Shown here: piece after piece, positions 1 through 9,646 of the stretch
Layout: every line of letters begins with the position of its first letter
Numbering within the stretch: the stretch's first letter is position 1
NCBI GenBank assembly: GCA_947500645.1
Contig: CANMSD010000001.1
Span: forward strand, 1-64,000
Reading direction: 5' to 3'
Length of the DNA stretch: 64,000 bases
Origin: an uncultured Erythrobacter sp.
GTDB taxonomy: Bacteria > Pseudomonadota > Alphaproteobacteria > Sphingomonadales > Sphingomonadaceae
Program-made: the position numbers and the translations under genes
The notes under the pieces: generated by a model
The model's database searches: none
What the model saw: only the letters and a program-made list of their open reading frames with translations
Told to the model about the DNA's origin: nothing

Positions 1-189
1 AGCGCGCCTATTGTACCGGGCAAGAATATCTCGATGACGGTGGCTGCCTCGACCTATCGCGGGCAGCAGGCCTTTGCCGGTTCGTTGACGGGCCGAGTGT
101 CGGACAGCTTTTACATCTCTGCCAGCGTTAGCGGTAACACAGGAGATGATAGCGTCGGTGCCCGCGTTGCCGGCACGATCGGGTTCTAG
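1..189 (+). CDS. C-terminal fragment of a probable YadA-type trimeric autotransporter adhesin
   Basis: The window opens inside a reading frame that ends at a TAG at 187-189. The visible 62 residues alternate polar and hydrophobic positions, with short turns rich in Gly, Asn and Asp, and end in Ile-Gly-Phe. This is the pattern of the C-terminal YadA-like anchor, in which each chain supplies four strands to a trimeric outer membrane barrel ending in an aromatic residue. The passenger and signal peptide lie outside the window. The family call rests only on this tail; another outer membrane barrel protein ending in Phe is possible. Confidence 0.55.
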   Translation, partial: SAPIVPGKNISMTVAASTYRGQQAFAGSLTGRVSDSFYISASVSGNTGDDSVGARVAGTIGF

Positions 190-312
190 GTCCGCGACAA
201 GCGAGGGCGAGGGGTGCTGTCAGCGGCATCTCTCGCCAAAGCGCTGCAACGTGACGTCACAGTTTGTCGGCAAGGTCTTGCCCCGCAAGATGCTGAGGCC
301 TAATTGCGCCGC

Positions 313-1458
313 ATGACTACCTCCCCAGACACACTGACCCACCGCCCGGTCATCTCCGCCACCGGACTGTTCACCCCGACAGAATCGATCACCAATGAAG
401 AGCTGGTCGAGAGCTTCAACGCCTTCGTAGACCGCCACAATGAAGCGCACGCGGACGCTATTGCGGCAGGCGAGGTCGAAGCGTTGTCGCACAGCTCGGT
501 TGAATTCATCGAGAAGGCCAGCGGGATCAAGGCGCGCCATGTGATGGCTAAGGCGCCGATTCTCGACCCGGACACAATGTCGCCGCGTTGGGAAGAGCGC
601 CCGGACAGCGACCTATCGATCATGGCGGAGATCGGCGTTATCGCCGCGCGTGAAGCTCTGGAGCGGGCAGGTCGTAAGCCGGAGGATGTCGACGCGGTGC
701 TATGCGCGGCCTCCAACATGCAGCGCGCTTATCCAGCAATGGCGATTGAAATTCAGCAGGCGCTGGGCATCGATGGCTTCGGTTTTGATATGAACGTCGC
801 GTGCTCTTCAGCGACTTTCGGCATTCAGACCGCCGCCGATTATGTTCGCGCTGGCAATGCCAAGAGCGTGCTCGTCGTCAGCCCGGAAATCACCTCCGGC
901 CACCTCAATTGGCGCGACCGCGATAGCCATTTCATATTTGGCGATGTGGCGACTGCCGTGCTGGTCGAGGATGCCGCCATCGCTCCTCAAGAGCATTGGG
1001 ACATTCTTGGTACGAAGCTGAAGACGGTGTTTTCCAACAATATCCGCAACAATTTCGGCTTCCTCAATCGTGCGCATCCGGAAACCGCCGACAATGCCGA
1101 CAAGCTGTTCGTGCAAGAGGGGCGCAAGGTCTTCAAGGAAGTCGTGCCGATGGTGGCGCAGATGATCTTGGATGAGGCCGAGCGGCTGGACGTTGATCCC
1201 AAAGCGCTACGCCGCATGTGGTTGCATCAGGCCAATGCCGGGATGAACCGTCTGATAGCGCAGAAAGTGTTGGGCCATGAAGCGAGCGACGATGAAAGTC
1301 CGACGGTGCTAGACACCTATGGCAACACGTCGAGCGCGGGCTCGATCATCGCCTTCCACCTGCATAGCGAGGATATGAAGACCGATGATACCGGCCTGAT
1401 CTGCAGCTTTGGCGCGGGTTACTCGGCCGGGACGGTGTTTGTGCGCAAGGCGGCCTGA
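313..1458 (+). CDS. beta-ketoacyl-ACP synthase III (FabH-like)
   Basis: A 381-residue thiolase-fold condensing enzyme that would condense an acyl-CoA or acyl-ACP starter with malonyl-ACP in fatty acid synthesis. The KAS III triad is visible: Cys164 in NVACSSATFG, His305 in WLHQANAG and Asn338 in TYGNTSSAG. The protein is longer than E. coli FabH (about 317) and has an extended N-terminal part, as in the longer FabH-like enzymes of alpha- and gammaproteobacteria. An in-frame TTG at 304 would add MRR; the ATG at 313 is preferred. It stands alone, not next to acpP/fabF at 48-49 kb. Its 3' end overlaps the convergent PAP2 gene by 40 bp. The exact subfamily is not settled. Confidence 0.9.
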   Translation: MTTSPDTLTHRPVISATGLFTPTESITNEELVESFNAFVDRHNEAHADAIAAGEVEALSHSSVEFIEKASGIKARHVMAKAPILDPDTMSPRWEERPDSDLSIMAEIGVIAAREALERAGRKPEDVDAVLCAASNMQRAYPAMAIEIQQALGIDGFGFDMNVACSSATFGIQTAADYVRAGNAKSVLVVSPEITSGHLNWRDRDSHFIFGDVATAVLVEDAAIAPQEHWDILGTKLKTVFSNNIRNNFGFLNRAHPETADNADKLFVQEGRKVFKEVVPMVAQMILDEAERLDVDPKALRRMWLHQANAGMNRLIAQKVLGHEASDDESPTVLDTYGNTSSAGSIIAFHLHSEDMKTDDTGLICSFGAGYSAGTVFVRKAA

Positions 1459-2507
1459 CCGCGCGTTTCCAGCAAGTTATCCCATGCGGCGATGATTCGC
1501 CGTGATGCCCACCATATTGCTGAAACGGCGATCACGGAGACCAGCCCGTCGACCGCGTAATGGTACGCGAGGTGCACGCTGCTGATCCAGGTGATCGCGA
1601 AGAACACACCGAAGAACAGGCCGAGGCGCGGCGAGATCTGGCGCATGGCTAGCCAATAAAGAAACGCAATGGCGACATGCATGCTTGGCATAGCGGTAAT
1701 CCCGCTGCCCAGACCGTTGGCATCGGCGTGGAACCATTCGAGCAACATGCCCTGTACCTTGAGCGTCATCACCGGGATCTGCTCATTGGCGGCGTTGAGA
1801 TAGGCCATCTGATCGTCGAAGCGTGGGTCGCCGAGCATGGGGCCGACGAAACACGGGCCGACCGAGGCGAGCCATGTCGCCATCGCGCCGCCGATTAGCG
1901 TCCAACTAAGCACATATGACAGGAAGAACTGTCGGCGCAGCGGGCTCTCGACCTTGGCGAAGGCGAAGTAGAGCACGCCCGGATAGAGCAGCAGGAACCA
2001 CAGCTGATAGAGCAGGGCTAGAAATGCGGTGACGATCGGAAAGCCGAGGACTGGCTGAAGCACTTCCCAGGCATCATAGCCAAGGAAGATTGCTCGATCC
2101 CACTGCACAAATGCATCGTCCCAAGTGTATTCGTTGAACAGCGGGATCGCAGCTTTCATCTTGGAGAAGAACGGCAGCAATATGATCGCGACCAGCAGCA
2201 GCGGAAGGCCTGCGAGCGCAGTGCGCTTGAACGCGGGCGTCGAATAGCGGGCCTTCAGGAAAGCGGTGGGGCTGTCAGGGCGATTCTTGTAGAGCTGGTA
2301 TCCGGCATCGAATGCTGCGATCACGATAATGAACAATCCGAACAGGCGCAGATTGACCCAAATGCCGGTGATGCTTGGCGGAACGCCTTTGCTCGCAAGT
2401 ATGCCGATACACAGTCCCATCAGCGTGAGACCAATCGCATAGATCGGTGCTTCGCTGAGCCAGCGCTCGCGCGCGCCGTCGGTTGTAGGTGTTATCGCCT
2501 GTGTCAT
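1419..2507 (-). CDS. PAP2-superfamily integral membrane protein (Aur1/Ipt1-like)
   Basis: A 362-residue polytopic membrane protein with roughly eight hydrophobic segments. The two PAP2-type active-site stretches are present: a PSMHVA segment with His277, and an SSVHLAYHYAVDG segment near residue 315 whose His and Asp match the last PAP2 motif. Proteins of this type dephosphorylate or transfer phospho-groups on lipids, and the long form resembles the inositolphosphoceramide synthase-like branch. That would fit a sphingolipid-making sphingomonad, but this is inference. It is convergent with the KAS III gene and divergent from psd. Confidence 0.82.
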   Translation of the reverse strand: MTQAITPTTDGARERWLSEAPIYAIGLTLMGLCIGILASKGVPPSITGIWVNLRLFGLFIIVIAAFDAGYQLYKNRPDSPTAFLKARYSTPAFKRTALAGLPLLLVAIILLPFFSKMKAAIPLFNEYTWDDAFVQWDRAIFLGYDAWEVLQPVLGFPIVTAFLALLYQLWFLLLYPGVLYFAFAKVESPLRRQFFLSYVLSWTLIGGAMATWLASVGPCFVGPMLGDPRFDDQMAYLNAANEQIPVMTLKVQGMLLEWFHADANGLGSGITAMPSMHVAIAFLYWLAMRQISPRLGLFFGVFFAITWISSVHLAYHYAVDGLVSVIAVSAIWWASRRIIAAWDNLLETRGQAALRTNTVPAE

Positions 2508-2661
2508 CGTCTGTTCCGTTACGGGGGCGATTTACGGTAAACATATCACTAAAGGGTGAATGCGAGCGGGGCTTCGTAGAGGCGGTGGTGCTGACGAAGC
2601 TGAGACAAAGCTGGGTGCATAACGCGCAGCTTTGCTTGCCGGGGCGGCTGGCAGCCCCTAA

Positions 2662-3423
2662 ATGGCCCGCATGGCCGGAGAAATACTCGATAACGAAGGG
2701 CGCGGTGATGTCAGCTGGAGCTGGCCCCCGATCCACCCCGAAGGACGCAAATATGGCGTGATTGCGGTTGCGATCAGCCTTGTTTTCCTACTCTTGCTCG
2801 ATTGGGAAATCATTGGCTGGCCCTTGCTCGCGCTGTCTGGCGGGGTTTTCGCGTTTTTCCGCGATCCCGAGCGCGTTGTGCCACAGGCCGACAATGCCAT
2901 TATCGCGCCTGCCGATGGACTGATCTCTTTGATCACGCAGGTCGAGCCTCCCGTAGAGCTGACCATAGATGATGGCTCTGACATGCCTGGCCTTCCGGAA
3001 GGGCCGGTAACGCGCGTATCGATTTTCATGAGCGTGTTCGACGTTCACATCAATCGCTCGCCCATTGCCGGTACGATTCGGCGGCTGATCTATATTCCCG
3101 GCAAGTTCATGAACGCCGATCTCGACAAGGCCAGCGAAGAGAATGAGCGTCAGCACATTCTAGTTGATCGCGGTGATGGGGTGATGATCGGCTTCACCCA
3201 GATCGCAGGCTTGGTCGCGCGCCGCATCGTCCCGTTCGTGAAGCCAGGTGACACGGTGGCAAAGGGACAGCGGGTCGGTCTCATCCGCTTCGGTAGCCGG
3301 GTCGATGTCTATCTGCCCGCTGGCACTGCACCGAAAGTCTTGCTCGGCCAGAAAGTAATTGCTGGCGAGACGGTGCTGGCTGAGATCGGAACGCAGGCGC
3401 TGCTGGAGGGTATCTCCCAGTGA
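2662..3423 (+). CDS. psd: phosphatidylserine decarboxylase proenzyme
   Basis: A 253-residue short-form decarboxylase that converts phosphatidylserine to phosphatidylethanolamine at the inner membrane. It has N-terminal hydrophobic segments (about 30-75), an FRDPER motif, and a C-terminal Arg-Phe-Gly-Ser site at residues 209-212 where self-cleavage would leave Ser212 as the pyruvoyl group. ATG 2662 or ATG 2671 could be the start. Its stop overlaps the GTG of pssA, so the two enzymes of the pathway are translationally coupled, although psd precedes the gene that makes its substrate. Confidence 0.95.
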   Translation: MARMAGEILDNEGRGDVSWSWPPIHPEGRKYGVIAVAISLVFLLLLDWEIIGWPLLALSGGVFAFFRDPERVVPQADNAIIAPADGLISLITQVEPPVELTIDDGSDMPGLPEGPVTRVSIFMSVFDVHINRSPIAGTIRRLIYIPGKFMNADLDKASEENERQHILVDRGDGVMIGFTQIAGLVARRIVPFVKPGDTVAKGQRVGLIRFGSRVDVYLPAGTAPKVLLGQKVIAGETVLAEIGTQALLEGISQ

Positions 3424-4307
3424 AGCAGCCTGCCGGGCGCCAGGCAGACAAGGCAGGCGCTGCCAGGGATGCCGCGCGCATCGGCCCAAAGGCGGCGGAA
3501 GACGAAGATGGCTCCAACACTCCCGACCACAAGGGGCTGGCGCTGCGGGCGATGCTGCCCAATGCGATAACCGCAGCGGCTTTGTGCTCGGGTCTCACAG
3601 GCATTCGCTTCGCAATCAACGGAGAGTGGGGGCTTGCGATCCTCGCGGTGATCCTAGCGGGTGTACTCGATGGGATCGATGGCCGGATCGCGCGACTGCT
3701 CAATGCTCAATCGCGCTTTGGGGCGGAACTCGACAGCCTTGCGGACTCGCTTTCCTTCGGCATGGCACCCGCGATCATTCTATACTTATGGGCTTTGCAG
3801 GACTTGCCGCGTTTTGGCTGGTTCGCCGCATTGGCGTTCGCGATCTGCTGCGCGGTGCGCCTGGCACGTTTCAATGCACGGATCGATATTGATGATCAGC
3901 CCCATAAGTCGGCTGGCTTCCTTACCGGTGTACCTGCGCCAGTTGGGGCGGGGCTTGCATTCGCGCCGTTCTATCTCTGGATGGAGATAGGCTGGGAAGA
4001 GCTTCGCGACCCGATCTTTCTCGCGATCTGGCTGACAGTTATCGCGTTCCTGATGATCTCGAACATGGCGACATTAAGCTGGGGCTCTATCCGTCCACGC
4101 CGGGGAATCCGGTTGTGGGTGATTGTCATCTCGGCAATGGCCTTTGCCGCGCTTCTGCTTGAACCATGGTGGCTGCTCACCACTGTCAGCGTCGGCTACC
4201 TCGCTCTGATGCCTTACGGCCTGATCAAATACGGCCGGATCAAGCGGCAGCGGCGTTTGTCGGCTGAGGCGGCATCTGCGGCAGGCGACGCGCAAACGGG
4301 CGTGTAG
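3420..4307 (+). CDS. pssA: CDP-diacylglycerol-serine O-phosphatidyltransferase
   Basis: A 295-residue membrane enzyme that makes phosphatidylserine from CDP-diacylglycerol and serine. The CDP-alcohol phosphatidyltransferase signature D-G-x2-A-R-x8-G-x3-D-x3-D is complete ([10 protein letters not shown], then [15 protein letters not shown]). A basic, Gln/Lys-rich leader of about 40 residues precedes the first membrane segment. The GTG start overlaps the psd stop (GTGA). The tail is convergent with, and overlaps by 68 bp, the small SOS-boxed gene on the other strand. Confidence 0.95.
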   Translation: MKQPAGRQADKAGAARDAARIGPKAAEDEDGSNTPDHKGLALRAMLPNAITAAALCSGLTGIRFAINGEWGLAILAVILAGVLDGIDGRIARLLNAQSRFGAELDSLADSLSFGMAPAIILYLWALQDLPRFGWFAALAFAICCAVRLARFNARIDIDDQPHKSAGFLTGVPAPVGAGLAFAPFYLWMEIGWEELRDPIFLAIWLTVIAFLMISNMATLSWGSIRPRRGIRLWVIVISAMAFAALLLEPWWLLTTVSVGYLALMPYGLIKYGRIKRQRRLSAEAASAAGDAQTGV

Positions 4308-4509
4308 CGGAACCGCGATAACCCGAAGTGGAATGGCGTAGCCGCACTTGCTGCGCCTCGACCTGAGGAACGAAACCGGCCTTCACCAACGCACGCTCTC
4401 GCTTGAGCGCCTTGAAAGCATTGCGCGAGCGAAGCGCGCTGTCAGCCAGACTTACCGACGTGCTGAGAGCGGCAACAATAAACAAACCAGCCAGTAGAAG
4501 TGCGATCAT
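4240..4509 (-). CDS. small single-pass membrane protein behind two LexA boxes (putative SOS-induced protein)
   Basis: An 89-residue protein with an N-terminal hydrophobic segment (about residues 1-20), then a basic helix rich in Arg and Lys (about 25-60) and a Pro/Ala-rich tail. The ATG at 4509 is chosen because GGAG lies 8 nt upstream; the frame continues upstream to 4614 but without another good start. Two perfect GTTC-N7-GTTC direct repeats, the alphaproteobacterial LexA operator, sit 55-94 nt upstream of the start. The family is not recognised. A short inner-membrane protein under SOS control suggests a checkpoint or division effector comparable in size and topology class to Caulobacter SidA, but no sequence relation is claimed. 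Confidence 0.72.
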   Translation of the reverse strand: MIALLLAGLFIVAALSTSVSLADSALRSRNAFKALKRERALVKAGFVPQVEAQQVRLRHSTSGYRGSATRPFARRLPQMPPQPTNAAAA

Positions 4510-4563
4510 CGGTTTTGCTCCAAAGGTCCACCCGGTGAGGGAGGGTGCGACGTGTGAGTCGCT

Positions 4564-4603
4564 GTTCCATTTTTGTTCTAGAGCGCTTGTTCCGTATCTG
4601 TTC
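4564..4603 (-). promoter_or_regulatory. tandem LexA operators (two GTTC-N7-GTTC direct repeats)
   Basis: GTTC at 4564-4567 and 4575-4578 are separated by exactly 7 nt, and GTTC at 4589-4592 and 4600-4603 are also separated by exactly 7 nt. Read toward the small membrane protein gene they are GAACAGATACGGAAC and GAACAAAAATGGAAC. GTTC-N7-GTTC is the established LexA box of alphaproteobacteria. Each GAAC is followed by A, strengthening the match. Confidence 0.8.
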
Positions 4604-4608
4604 CATAT

Positions 4609-4614
4609 AGTCAA
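4609..4614 (-). promoter_or_regulatory. TTGACT -35-like hexamer next to the LexA boxes
   Basis: On the minus strand TTGACT lies directly upstream of the first GAAC half-site, so bound LexA would cover the promoter of the gene at 4240-4509. No convincing -10 was found at 16-18 nt, which is common for alphaproteobacterial promoters. Confidence 0.5.
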
Positions 4615-4829
4615 GCGTCAAAATCGCGCCCCGTGCGATTTTTCGCGAAAAGGGTGGATTTCTGCGGACTCTCTCGCTATTTGCGCCGCCTCGCATGTGA
4701 TGATTCCGCCGACGAGCGGCCTCAAAGCACGCGAAATTCACATGGAAGGCGCTTCATACCGGTGCCGCCAGCGGGATCTCCGCCAGCGGTTCCATGCCTT
4801 CCAGAGGACGAACCGGAAAGGAATTACCT

Positions 4830-5588
4830 ATGGCGGCCACCACCGTCACAATGCAGCAATTGATCGAGGCCGGCGCACATTTCGGCCACCAGACCCACCG
4901 CTGGAACCCGCGGATGAAGCCGTATATCTTCGGCGCTCGCAACGGTGTTCACATCATCGACCTGTCGCAGACCGTGCCGCTGTTCGCGCGCGCGCTCGAC
5001 TTTGTTGAGCAAACCGTTCGAGCAGGCGGCAAGGTTCTGTTCGTTGGTACCAAGCGTCAGGCGCAAGAGCCGGTCGCGGAAATCGCGCGCAGCTGTGGCC
5101 AGCATTTCGTGAACCACCGTTGGCTCGGCGGCATGTTGACCAACTGGAAGACCATCAGCGGTTCGATCAAGCGTCTTAAGACCCTTGAAGAGCAGCTTTC
5201 GGGCGACACCAGCGGCTTCACCAAGAAAGAAGTCCTGCAGCTCACTCGCGAGCGCGACAAGCTGGAAATGTCGCTGGGCGGCATCCGCGACATGGGCGGT
5301 ATTCCCGACGTGATGTTCGTGATCGACGCTAACAAAGAAGATCTCGCCATCAAGGAAGCCGCCGTGCTCGGCATTCCGGTGATCGCGGTGCTCGACACCA
5401 ATGTCGATCCAACTGGCATTGCTTTCCCTGTTCCCGGCAATGACGACGCCAGCCGTGCTGTGCGTCTCTATTGTCAGGCAATCGGCGATGCGGCTGCTGC
5501 CGGTCGCGGCGGCGCTGTCACCGATTCCGGCGCAGATGTCGGCTCGATGGAACAGCCCCCTGCAGAAGCGGCTGCTGAAACCGCTTAA
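4830..5588 (+). CDS. rpsB: 30S ribosomal protein S2
   Basis: A 252-residue S2 protein of the small ribosomal subunit. The start at ATG 4830 follows GGAAAGGAA and begins [11 protein letters not shown], with the diagnostic [15 protein letters not shown] segment near residue 15; an upstream in-frame ATG at 4794 is rejected. FVGTKRQAQ and [11 protein letters not shown] are also typical. About 320 bp without a gene precede it (4510-4829): the proximal part carries the LexA boxes for the opposite gene, and the remainder is an untranslated leader, in which I could not identify a fold or a clear promoter. It heads the rpsB-tsf pair. Confidence 0.97.
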   Translation: MAATTVTMQQLIEAGAHFGHQTHRWNPRMKPYIFGARNGVHIIDLSQTVPLFARALDFVEQTVRAGGKVLFVGTKRQAQEPVAEIARSCGQHFVNHRWLGGMLTNWKTISGSIKRLKTLEEQLSGDTSGFTKKEVLQLTRERDKLEMSLGGIRDMGGIPDVMFVIDANKEDLAIKEAAVLGIPVIAVLDTNVDPTGIAFPVPGNDDASRAVRLYCQAIGDAAAAGRGGAVTDSGADVGSMEQPPAEAAAETA

Positions 5589-5692
5589 TTGATCGACGCG
5601 GCTGAAAGGCCCGCGTCACATTCACCGATTAGTGCGCCGGGTGTCCTGTAAACGGGCCCGGCGCCCCAGACTTATTTGAAAAGGAAATCTCC

Positions 5693-6619
5693 ATGGCCGA
5701 TTTCACCGTCGCCGATGTGAAGACCCTGCGTGAGAAAACCGGCGCAGGCATGATGGATGCCAAGAAGGCGCTGGTTGAAGCTGGCGGCGATATCGAAGCC
5801 GCTGTCGACGCGCTGCGTGCGAAGGGTCTTGCCACCGCACAGAAGAAGTCCAGCCGTACTGCCGCTGAAGGTCTCGTCGGCGTTGCCGTTTCGGGCACCA
5901 AGGGTGTGGCTGTTGAAGTCAACTCGGAAACCGACTTTGTCGCCAAGAACGACCAGTTCCAGGATTTCGTGCGCAAGACCACTTCAGTCGCACTCTCGCA
6001 GGACAGCGACGATGTCGAAGCGCTCAAGGGCGCTGCCTATCCCGATGGCGGCACAGTGGGTGACAAGCTGACGGCCAACGTCGCAACCATTGGTGAGAAC
6101 CAGCAGATTCGCCGCATGAAGAGCGTCTCTGTCGGCAGCGGCACGGTCGTTTCCTACGTCCACAACGCAGCGGCTGATGGCCTCGGCAAGATCGGCGTTC
6201 TGGTTGCACTTGAAAGCGACCTTGGAGCGGACGTGCTTGAGCCGTTCGGCAAGCAGCTCGCGATGCACATCGCCTCGATGTTCCCGCAGGCGCTCAACGC
6301 AGAAGGCCTCGACGCCGACGTAATCGAGCGTGAGCGCGCGGTTGCGAAGGAAAAGGCTGCGGAAAGCGGCAAGCCTGAGCAAGTGCAGGAAAAGATGGTC
6401 GAAGGCGCGATCAAGAAGTTCGCGAAAGAGAACGCGCTGCTCAGCCAGATGTTCGTGATGGACAACAAGACTTCTGTCGAAGACACCGTCGCCAAGTTCG
6501 GCAAGGACAATGGCGGTTCGGTCAAACTGACCGACTACGTCCGCTTCCAGCTGGGCGAAGGCATTGAGGTTGAGGAAGAAGACTTCGCGGCAGAAGTCGC
6601 GGCAGCCGTTAAGGGCTAA
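5693..6619 (+). CDS. tsf: translation elongation factor Ts
   Basis: A 308-residue nucleotide exchange factor for EF-Tu. The N-terminal UBA-like module starts at the ATG at 5693 behind AAGGAAA, and the core contains the family's TDFVAKN stretch followed by the dimerisation and coiled-coil regions. Length is normal for alphaproteobacteria. It lies 104 bp after rpsB, as in most bacteria; the usual next gene, pyrH, is displaced by an inverted metallophosphoesterase gene. Confidence 0.97.
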   Translation: MADFTVADVKTLREKTGAGMMDAKKALVEAGGDIEAAVDALRAKGLATAQKKSSRTAAEGLVGVAVSGTKGVAVEVNSETDFVAKNDQFQDFVRKTTSVALSQDSDDVEALKGAAYPDGGTVGDKLTANVATIGENQQIRRMKSVSVGSGTVVSYVHNAAADGLGKIGVLVALESDLGADVLEPFGKQLAMHIASMFPQALNAEGLDADVIERERAVAKEKAAESGKPEQVQEKMVEGAIKKFAKENALLSQMFVMDNKTSVEDTVAKFGKDNGGSVKLTDYVRFQLGEGIEVEEEDFAAEVAAAVKG

Positions 6620-6626
6620 GTCCTGA

Positions 6627-6656
6627 TGTGAGCTCCCGCCTACGCAGGAACTCACA
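6627..6656. terminator. hairpin between convergent tsf and metallophosphoesterase genes
   Basis: TGTGAG at 6627 pairs with CTCACA at 6651, extended by a short GC inner stem. There is no T-run on either side, so intrinsic termination is weakly supported; the position between two convergent genes is the main argument. Confidence 0.35.
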
Positions 6657-6682
6657 AAGTGCAATTCACGGCCGTCGGACCT

Positions 6683-7513
6683 TCACGGGTTCGGCGGCCG
6701 AATTGTTATCAGCCACACCTCCGGCTTCGTGAACAAGCGGATCGGCAGTAGGCTCGTGCCAAGTCCGCCCGTGGTGACGAGCGTTTTGCCGTGCTGCTCC
6801 ACGACGCCGCAGGCATAGAGATCGCCGTAGTCGGACATGGTCGCGGGCGAGCCTCCCCACGGATAGGCGATCTGGCCGCAATGGGTATGACCTGCGAGGA
6901 CCAGCGCCACATCGACCGGAACTTGCGGAAAGACATCGGGGCTATGCGTCAGGATAATCCGCGGCCCGGCGAGCGATTCCATCTGTGCGACAGCTGCCGG
7001 TAAGTCATCGTGGTCGGTGTAATCGTCATCCACGCCGCCCACCGCCAGCGGCCCCATTTGGGTCGCTTCGTTCACCAGCACGGTGATGTTGTCATGCTTG
7101 GCCAGTTCGGCGGAGAGACCAGGCCAGTCGAACCAGTGATCGTGGTTGCCCGGAACCAGCACAGTGCCTAGCGGCGCGTTCAGCTCGCCGAGCGGAGTGA
7201 CAATTTCCTCAGCGGTATAGATATGCGTGGCGGTGCGTTTCTCGCTGACGAGATCGCCCGCAATCGCCACCAGGTCAGGCTCTAGCGCGTTGATCTGCGC
7301 GACTATCTTCGCCAGCCGTTCAGGCGGCATATCCGGTCCGGCGACGTGGATATCACTGATCAGGGCGATGGTGATCGGAGGCGCGCCGGAGGCAAGCTCA
7401 CCACTCTCGATCGCCAACCGCTTCACCACCGGATCGCCCATCGTATCGGACCAAGCCTTTGCCGCCACAGCCAGGCCGATCAGCATGGCGATCAAAAAAA
7501 GACGTTTAAACAT
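6683..7513 (-). CDS. membrane-anchored metallophosphoesterase (YaeI-like)
   Basis: A 276-residue calcineurin-like phosphoesterase. After an N-terminal hydrophobic anchor (about residues 3-20) the metal-binding blocks appear in order: SDIHVAGP, GDLVSEK, GNHDHWFDW, then GHTHCGQIAYPWGG near the C terminus. The form resembles YaeI-type enzymes that act on phospholipid or lipid-linked phosphates at the membrane; the substrate cannot be read from sequence. ATG 7513 with GGAAG upstream is preferred to starts up to 7636 that would bury the anchor. It sits inverted between tsf and pyrH. Confidence 0.88.
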   Translation of the reverse strand: MFKRLFLIAMLIGLAVAAKAWSDTMGDPVVKRLAIESGELASGAPPITIALISDIHVAGPDMPPERLAKIVAQINALEPDLVAIAGDLVSEKRTATHIYTAEEIVTPLGELNAPLGTVLVPGNHDHWFDWPGLSAELAKHDNITVLVNEATQMGPLAVGGVDDDYTDHDDLPAAVAQMESLAGPRIILTHSPDVFPQVPVDVALVLAGHTHCGQIAYPWGGSPATMSDYGDLYACGVVEQHGKTLVTTGGLGTSLLPIRLFTKPEVWLITIRPPNP

Positions 7514-7660
7514 GCGGCTTCCAGCCTTTGCCGGGCTTCTCGCGCCGCGCAAGTGCTGAACGTCATGCGAGTGTTCAAATCCCGCTAATCCACTTGGCAT
7601 CATCACGCCTGCCGGATAAGGGCTGCGCACAGGCAATTCTTGTCAGAGAGCAAAGCACAT

Positions 7661-8383
7661 ATGGCCCTTCCTGAAATCAAACGCGTCCTACTGAAGCTTT
7701 CAGGCGAGGTTTTGATGGGCGAGCAGGAATACGGGATCGATCCGGCCTATGTCGCGCGGCTCGCCGAAGAGGTGAAGGCCGCCAAGGAAACCGGGTTGGA
7801 GGTCTGCCTCGTCATCGGCGGCGGCAATATCTTTCGCGGGGTTGCCGGCGCTGCCAAAGGTCTCGACCGAACCACTGGTGATTACATGGGCATGCTGGCG
7901 ACTGTGATGAACGCGCTGGCCATGCAAAACGCGTTGGAACAGGCGGGCGTGCAGACGCGGGTGCAATCCGCGATTCCGATGAGCAGCGTGTGCGAGCCCT
8001 ATATTCGGCGGCGCGCCGAGCGTCATTTGCAGAAGGGGCGGATCGTAATCTTCGCGGCCGGCACGGGCAATCCGTTCTTCACCACCGATACCGGCGCGGC
8101 CCTACGCGCGGCGGAAATGAATTGCGATGCTCTGATGAAGGGCACGAGCGTCGATGGGGTCTATGACAGCGATCCCAAACACAACCCGGACGCCACCCGT
8201 TTCGATACGATTTCTTATGACCAGGTGCTGTCGGACAACCTCAAGGTTATGGACGCGACTGCGGTTGCGCTTTGCCGAGAGAACAATATCCCGATAGTGG
8301 TGTTTTCAATCCGTGAAAAAGGAAATGTCGCCCGCGTTCTGGAAGGCGATGGCGTGCAGACAATAGTGAAAGAGGAAGCCTGA
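7661..8383 (+). CDS. pyrH: uridylate kinase
   Basis: A 240-residue amino-acid-kinase-fold UMP kinase that makes [14 protein letters not shown] (phosphate-binding), IGGGNIFRG, and the [17 protein letters not shown] segment are all present. The ATG at 7661 gives MALPEIKRV, the usual N terminus; a TTG at 7640 in frame would add seven residues. Only 3 nt separate its stop from frr, so the two are cotranscribed. Confidence 0.96.
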   Translation: MALPEIKRVLLKLSGEVLMGEQEYGIDPAYVARLAEEVKAAKETGLEVCLVIGGGNIFRGVAGAAKGLDRTTGDYMGMLATVMNALAMQNALEQAGVQTRVQSAIPMSSVCEPYIRRRAERHLQKGRIVIFAAGTGNPFFTTDTGAALRAAEMNCDALMKGTSVDGVYDSDPKHNPDATRFDTISYDQVLSDNLKVMDATAVALCRENNIPIVVFSIREKGNVARVLEGDGVQTIVKEEA

Positions 8384-8386
8384 TCT

Positions 8387-8944
8387 ATGGCTCAATACGA
8401 CAAGGCTGATATCGAGCGCCGGATGAACGGTGCGGTTGAAGCGCTTAAAGGGGATCTCGGGGGACTGCGCACGGGCCGTGCGAACACCAGCCTGCTCGAT
8501 CCGGTGGTTTGCGAAGTCTACGGCGCGATGATGCCACTTAGCCAGGTTGCAACTGTTTCTGCGCCGGAGCCACGCATGCTGAGCGTGCAGGTGTGGGACA
8601 AATCCAATGTCAGTGCGGTGGAGAAGGGGATTACCAAGGCTAACCTCGGCCTCAACCCGATGACCGATGGCCAGACCGTGCGGCTGCCAATGCCGGACCT
8701 GACCGAGGAACGCCGCAAGGAACTCGCCAAGCTGGCCGGGCAATATGCCGAAAACGCCAAGATCGCGATCCGCAATGTGCGCCGCGATGGCATGGAAATG
8801 CTGAAAGCGGATGAGAAGTCGAAAGACATCTCTGAAGATGAGCGCAAGCGCCTCGAAGATGACGTGCAGAAGCTGACCGACAAATATGTGTCCGAGGCGG
8901 ATGATGCCGCAGCGAAGAAAGAGCAGGAGATCCTGACCCAGTAA
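8387..8944 (+). CDS. frr: ribosome recycling factor
   Basis: A 185-residue factor that, with EF-G, splits post-termination ribosomes. The family's [12 protein letters not shown] stretch, the VWDKSNV segment and the long helical C-terminal half (about 105-185) are intact, and length matches E. coli Frr (185). It starts 3 nt after pyrH and is followed after 18 nt by uppS. Confidence 0.97.
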   Translation: MAQYDKADIERRMNGAVEALKGDLGGLRTGRANTSLLDPVVCEVYGAMMPLSQVATVSAPEPRMLSVQVWDKSNVSAVEKGITKANLGLNPMTDGQTVRLPMPDLTEERRKELAKLAGQYAENAKIAIRNVRRDGMEMLKADEKSKDISEDERKRLEDDVQKLTDKYVSEADDAAAKKEQEILTQ

Positions 8945-8962
8945 GGGCGGGCTCTGGCGGGG

Positions 8963-9646
8963 ATGGGATCAGAGGCAAATCGCGCTCGGCATGTCGCCAT
9001 CATCATGGATGGTAATGGCCGCTGGGCGAAGAAACGCGCTCTTCCGCGCGCTGTCGGCCATCAACGCGGGGTTGAGGCGGTGCGCAAGCTGGTGCGCAGC
9101 GTTGAGGACATGGGGCTCGATTGCCTTACGCTCTACGCCTTCTCTTCGGAAAACTGGAAGCGGCCTGATGAAGAGGTCGATGATTTGATGAACCTGATGC
9201 GCAAGTTCATCAAATCGGACTTGCCCGAATTCATCGCCAATGACGTGCGGCTGAAGATCATCGGCGATTGGCGCGGGCTTGCCCCTGACATCGTCACAAT
9301 GCTTGAAGATGCTCTGGAGCAGACTTCGAAGGGATCGCGGATGCTCGCGGTCGCGCTCAATTACGGTTCGCAAAACGAGATCGCGCGCGCTGCTGCAAAG
9401 GCCGCCTCGATAGGCGATGTTACGCCAGAGGCGATCAGCGCGCACCTGGATACCGCCGATCTGCCGCCGCTCGATTTGCTGATCCGTACCAGCGGTGAAG
9501 TGCGCCTGTCCAATTTCTTGCTGTGGCAAGCGGCCTATGCCGAGATGCTGTTTGTCGACACGCTCTGGCCTGATTTCAAGCCTGAGCATTTGCAGCAGGC
9601 GCTCGACGATTTTGCGGGCAGGGAGCGGCGCTTTGGCGGACGGTGA
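8963..9646 (+). CDS. uppS: undecaprenyl diphosphate synthase (isoprenyl transferase)
   Basis: A 227-residue cis-prenyltransferase that makes the C55 carrier lipid for peptidoglycan and surface glycans. [14 protein letters not shown] carries the catalytic Asp16, and [11 protein letters not shown] and the [11 protein letters not shown] segment are present. The normally conserved R-T-G-G-E-x-R-x-S-N segment reads [10 protein letters not shown], with Ser for the second Gly, a variant common in alphaproteobacteria as far as I recall. The end overlaps the cdsA start. Confidence 0.96.
   Translation: MGSEANRARHVAIIMDGNGRWAKKRALPRAVGHQRGVEAVRKLVRSVEDMGLDCLTLYAFSSENWKRPDEEVDDLMNLMRKFIKSDLPEFIANDVRLKIIGDWRGLAPDIVTMLEDALEQTSKGSRMLAVALNYGSQNEIARAAAKAASIGDVTPEAISAHLDTADLPPLDLLIRTSGEVRLSNFLLWQAAYAEMLFVDTLWPDFKPEHLQQALDDFAGRERRFGGR

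Noticed and set aside
4403-5008. Plus-strand open frame running into rpsB
   Set aside because: Overlaps the LexA boxes, rpsB leader and rpsB start in another frame, with no ribosome binding site or protein features.
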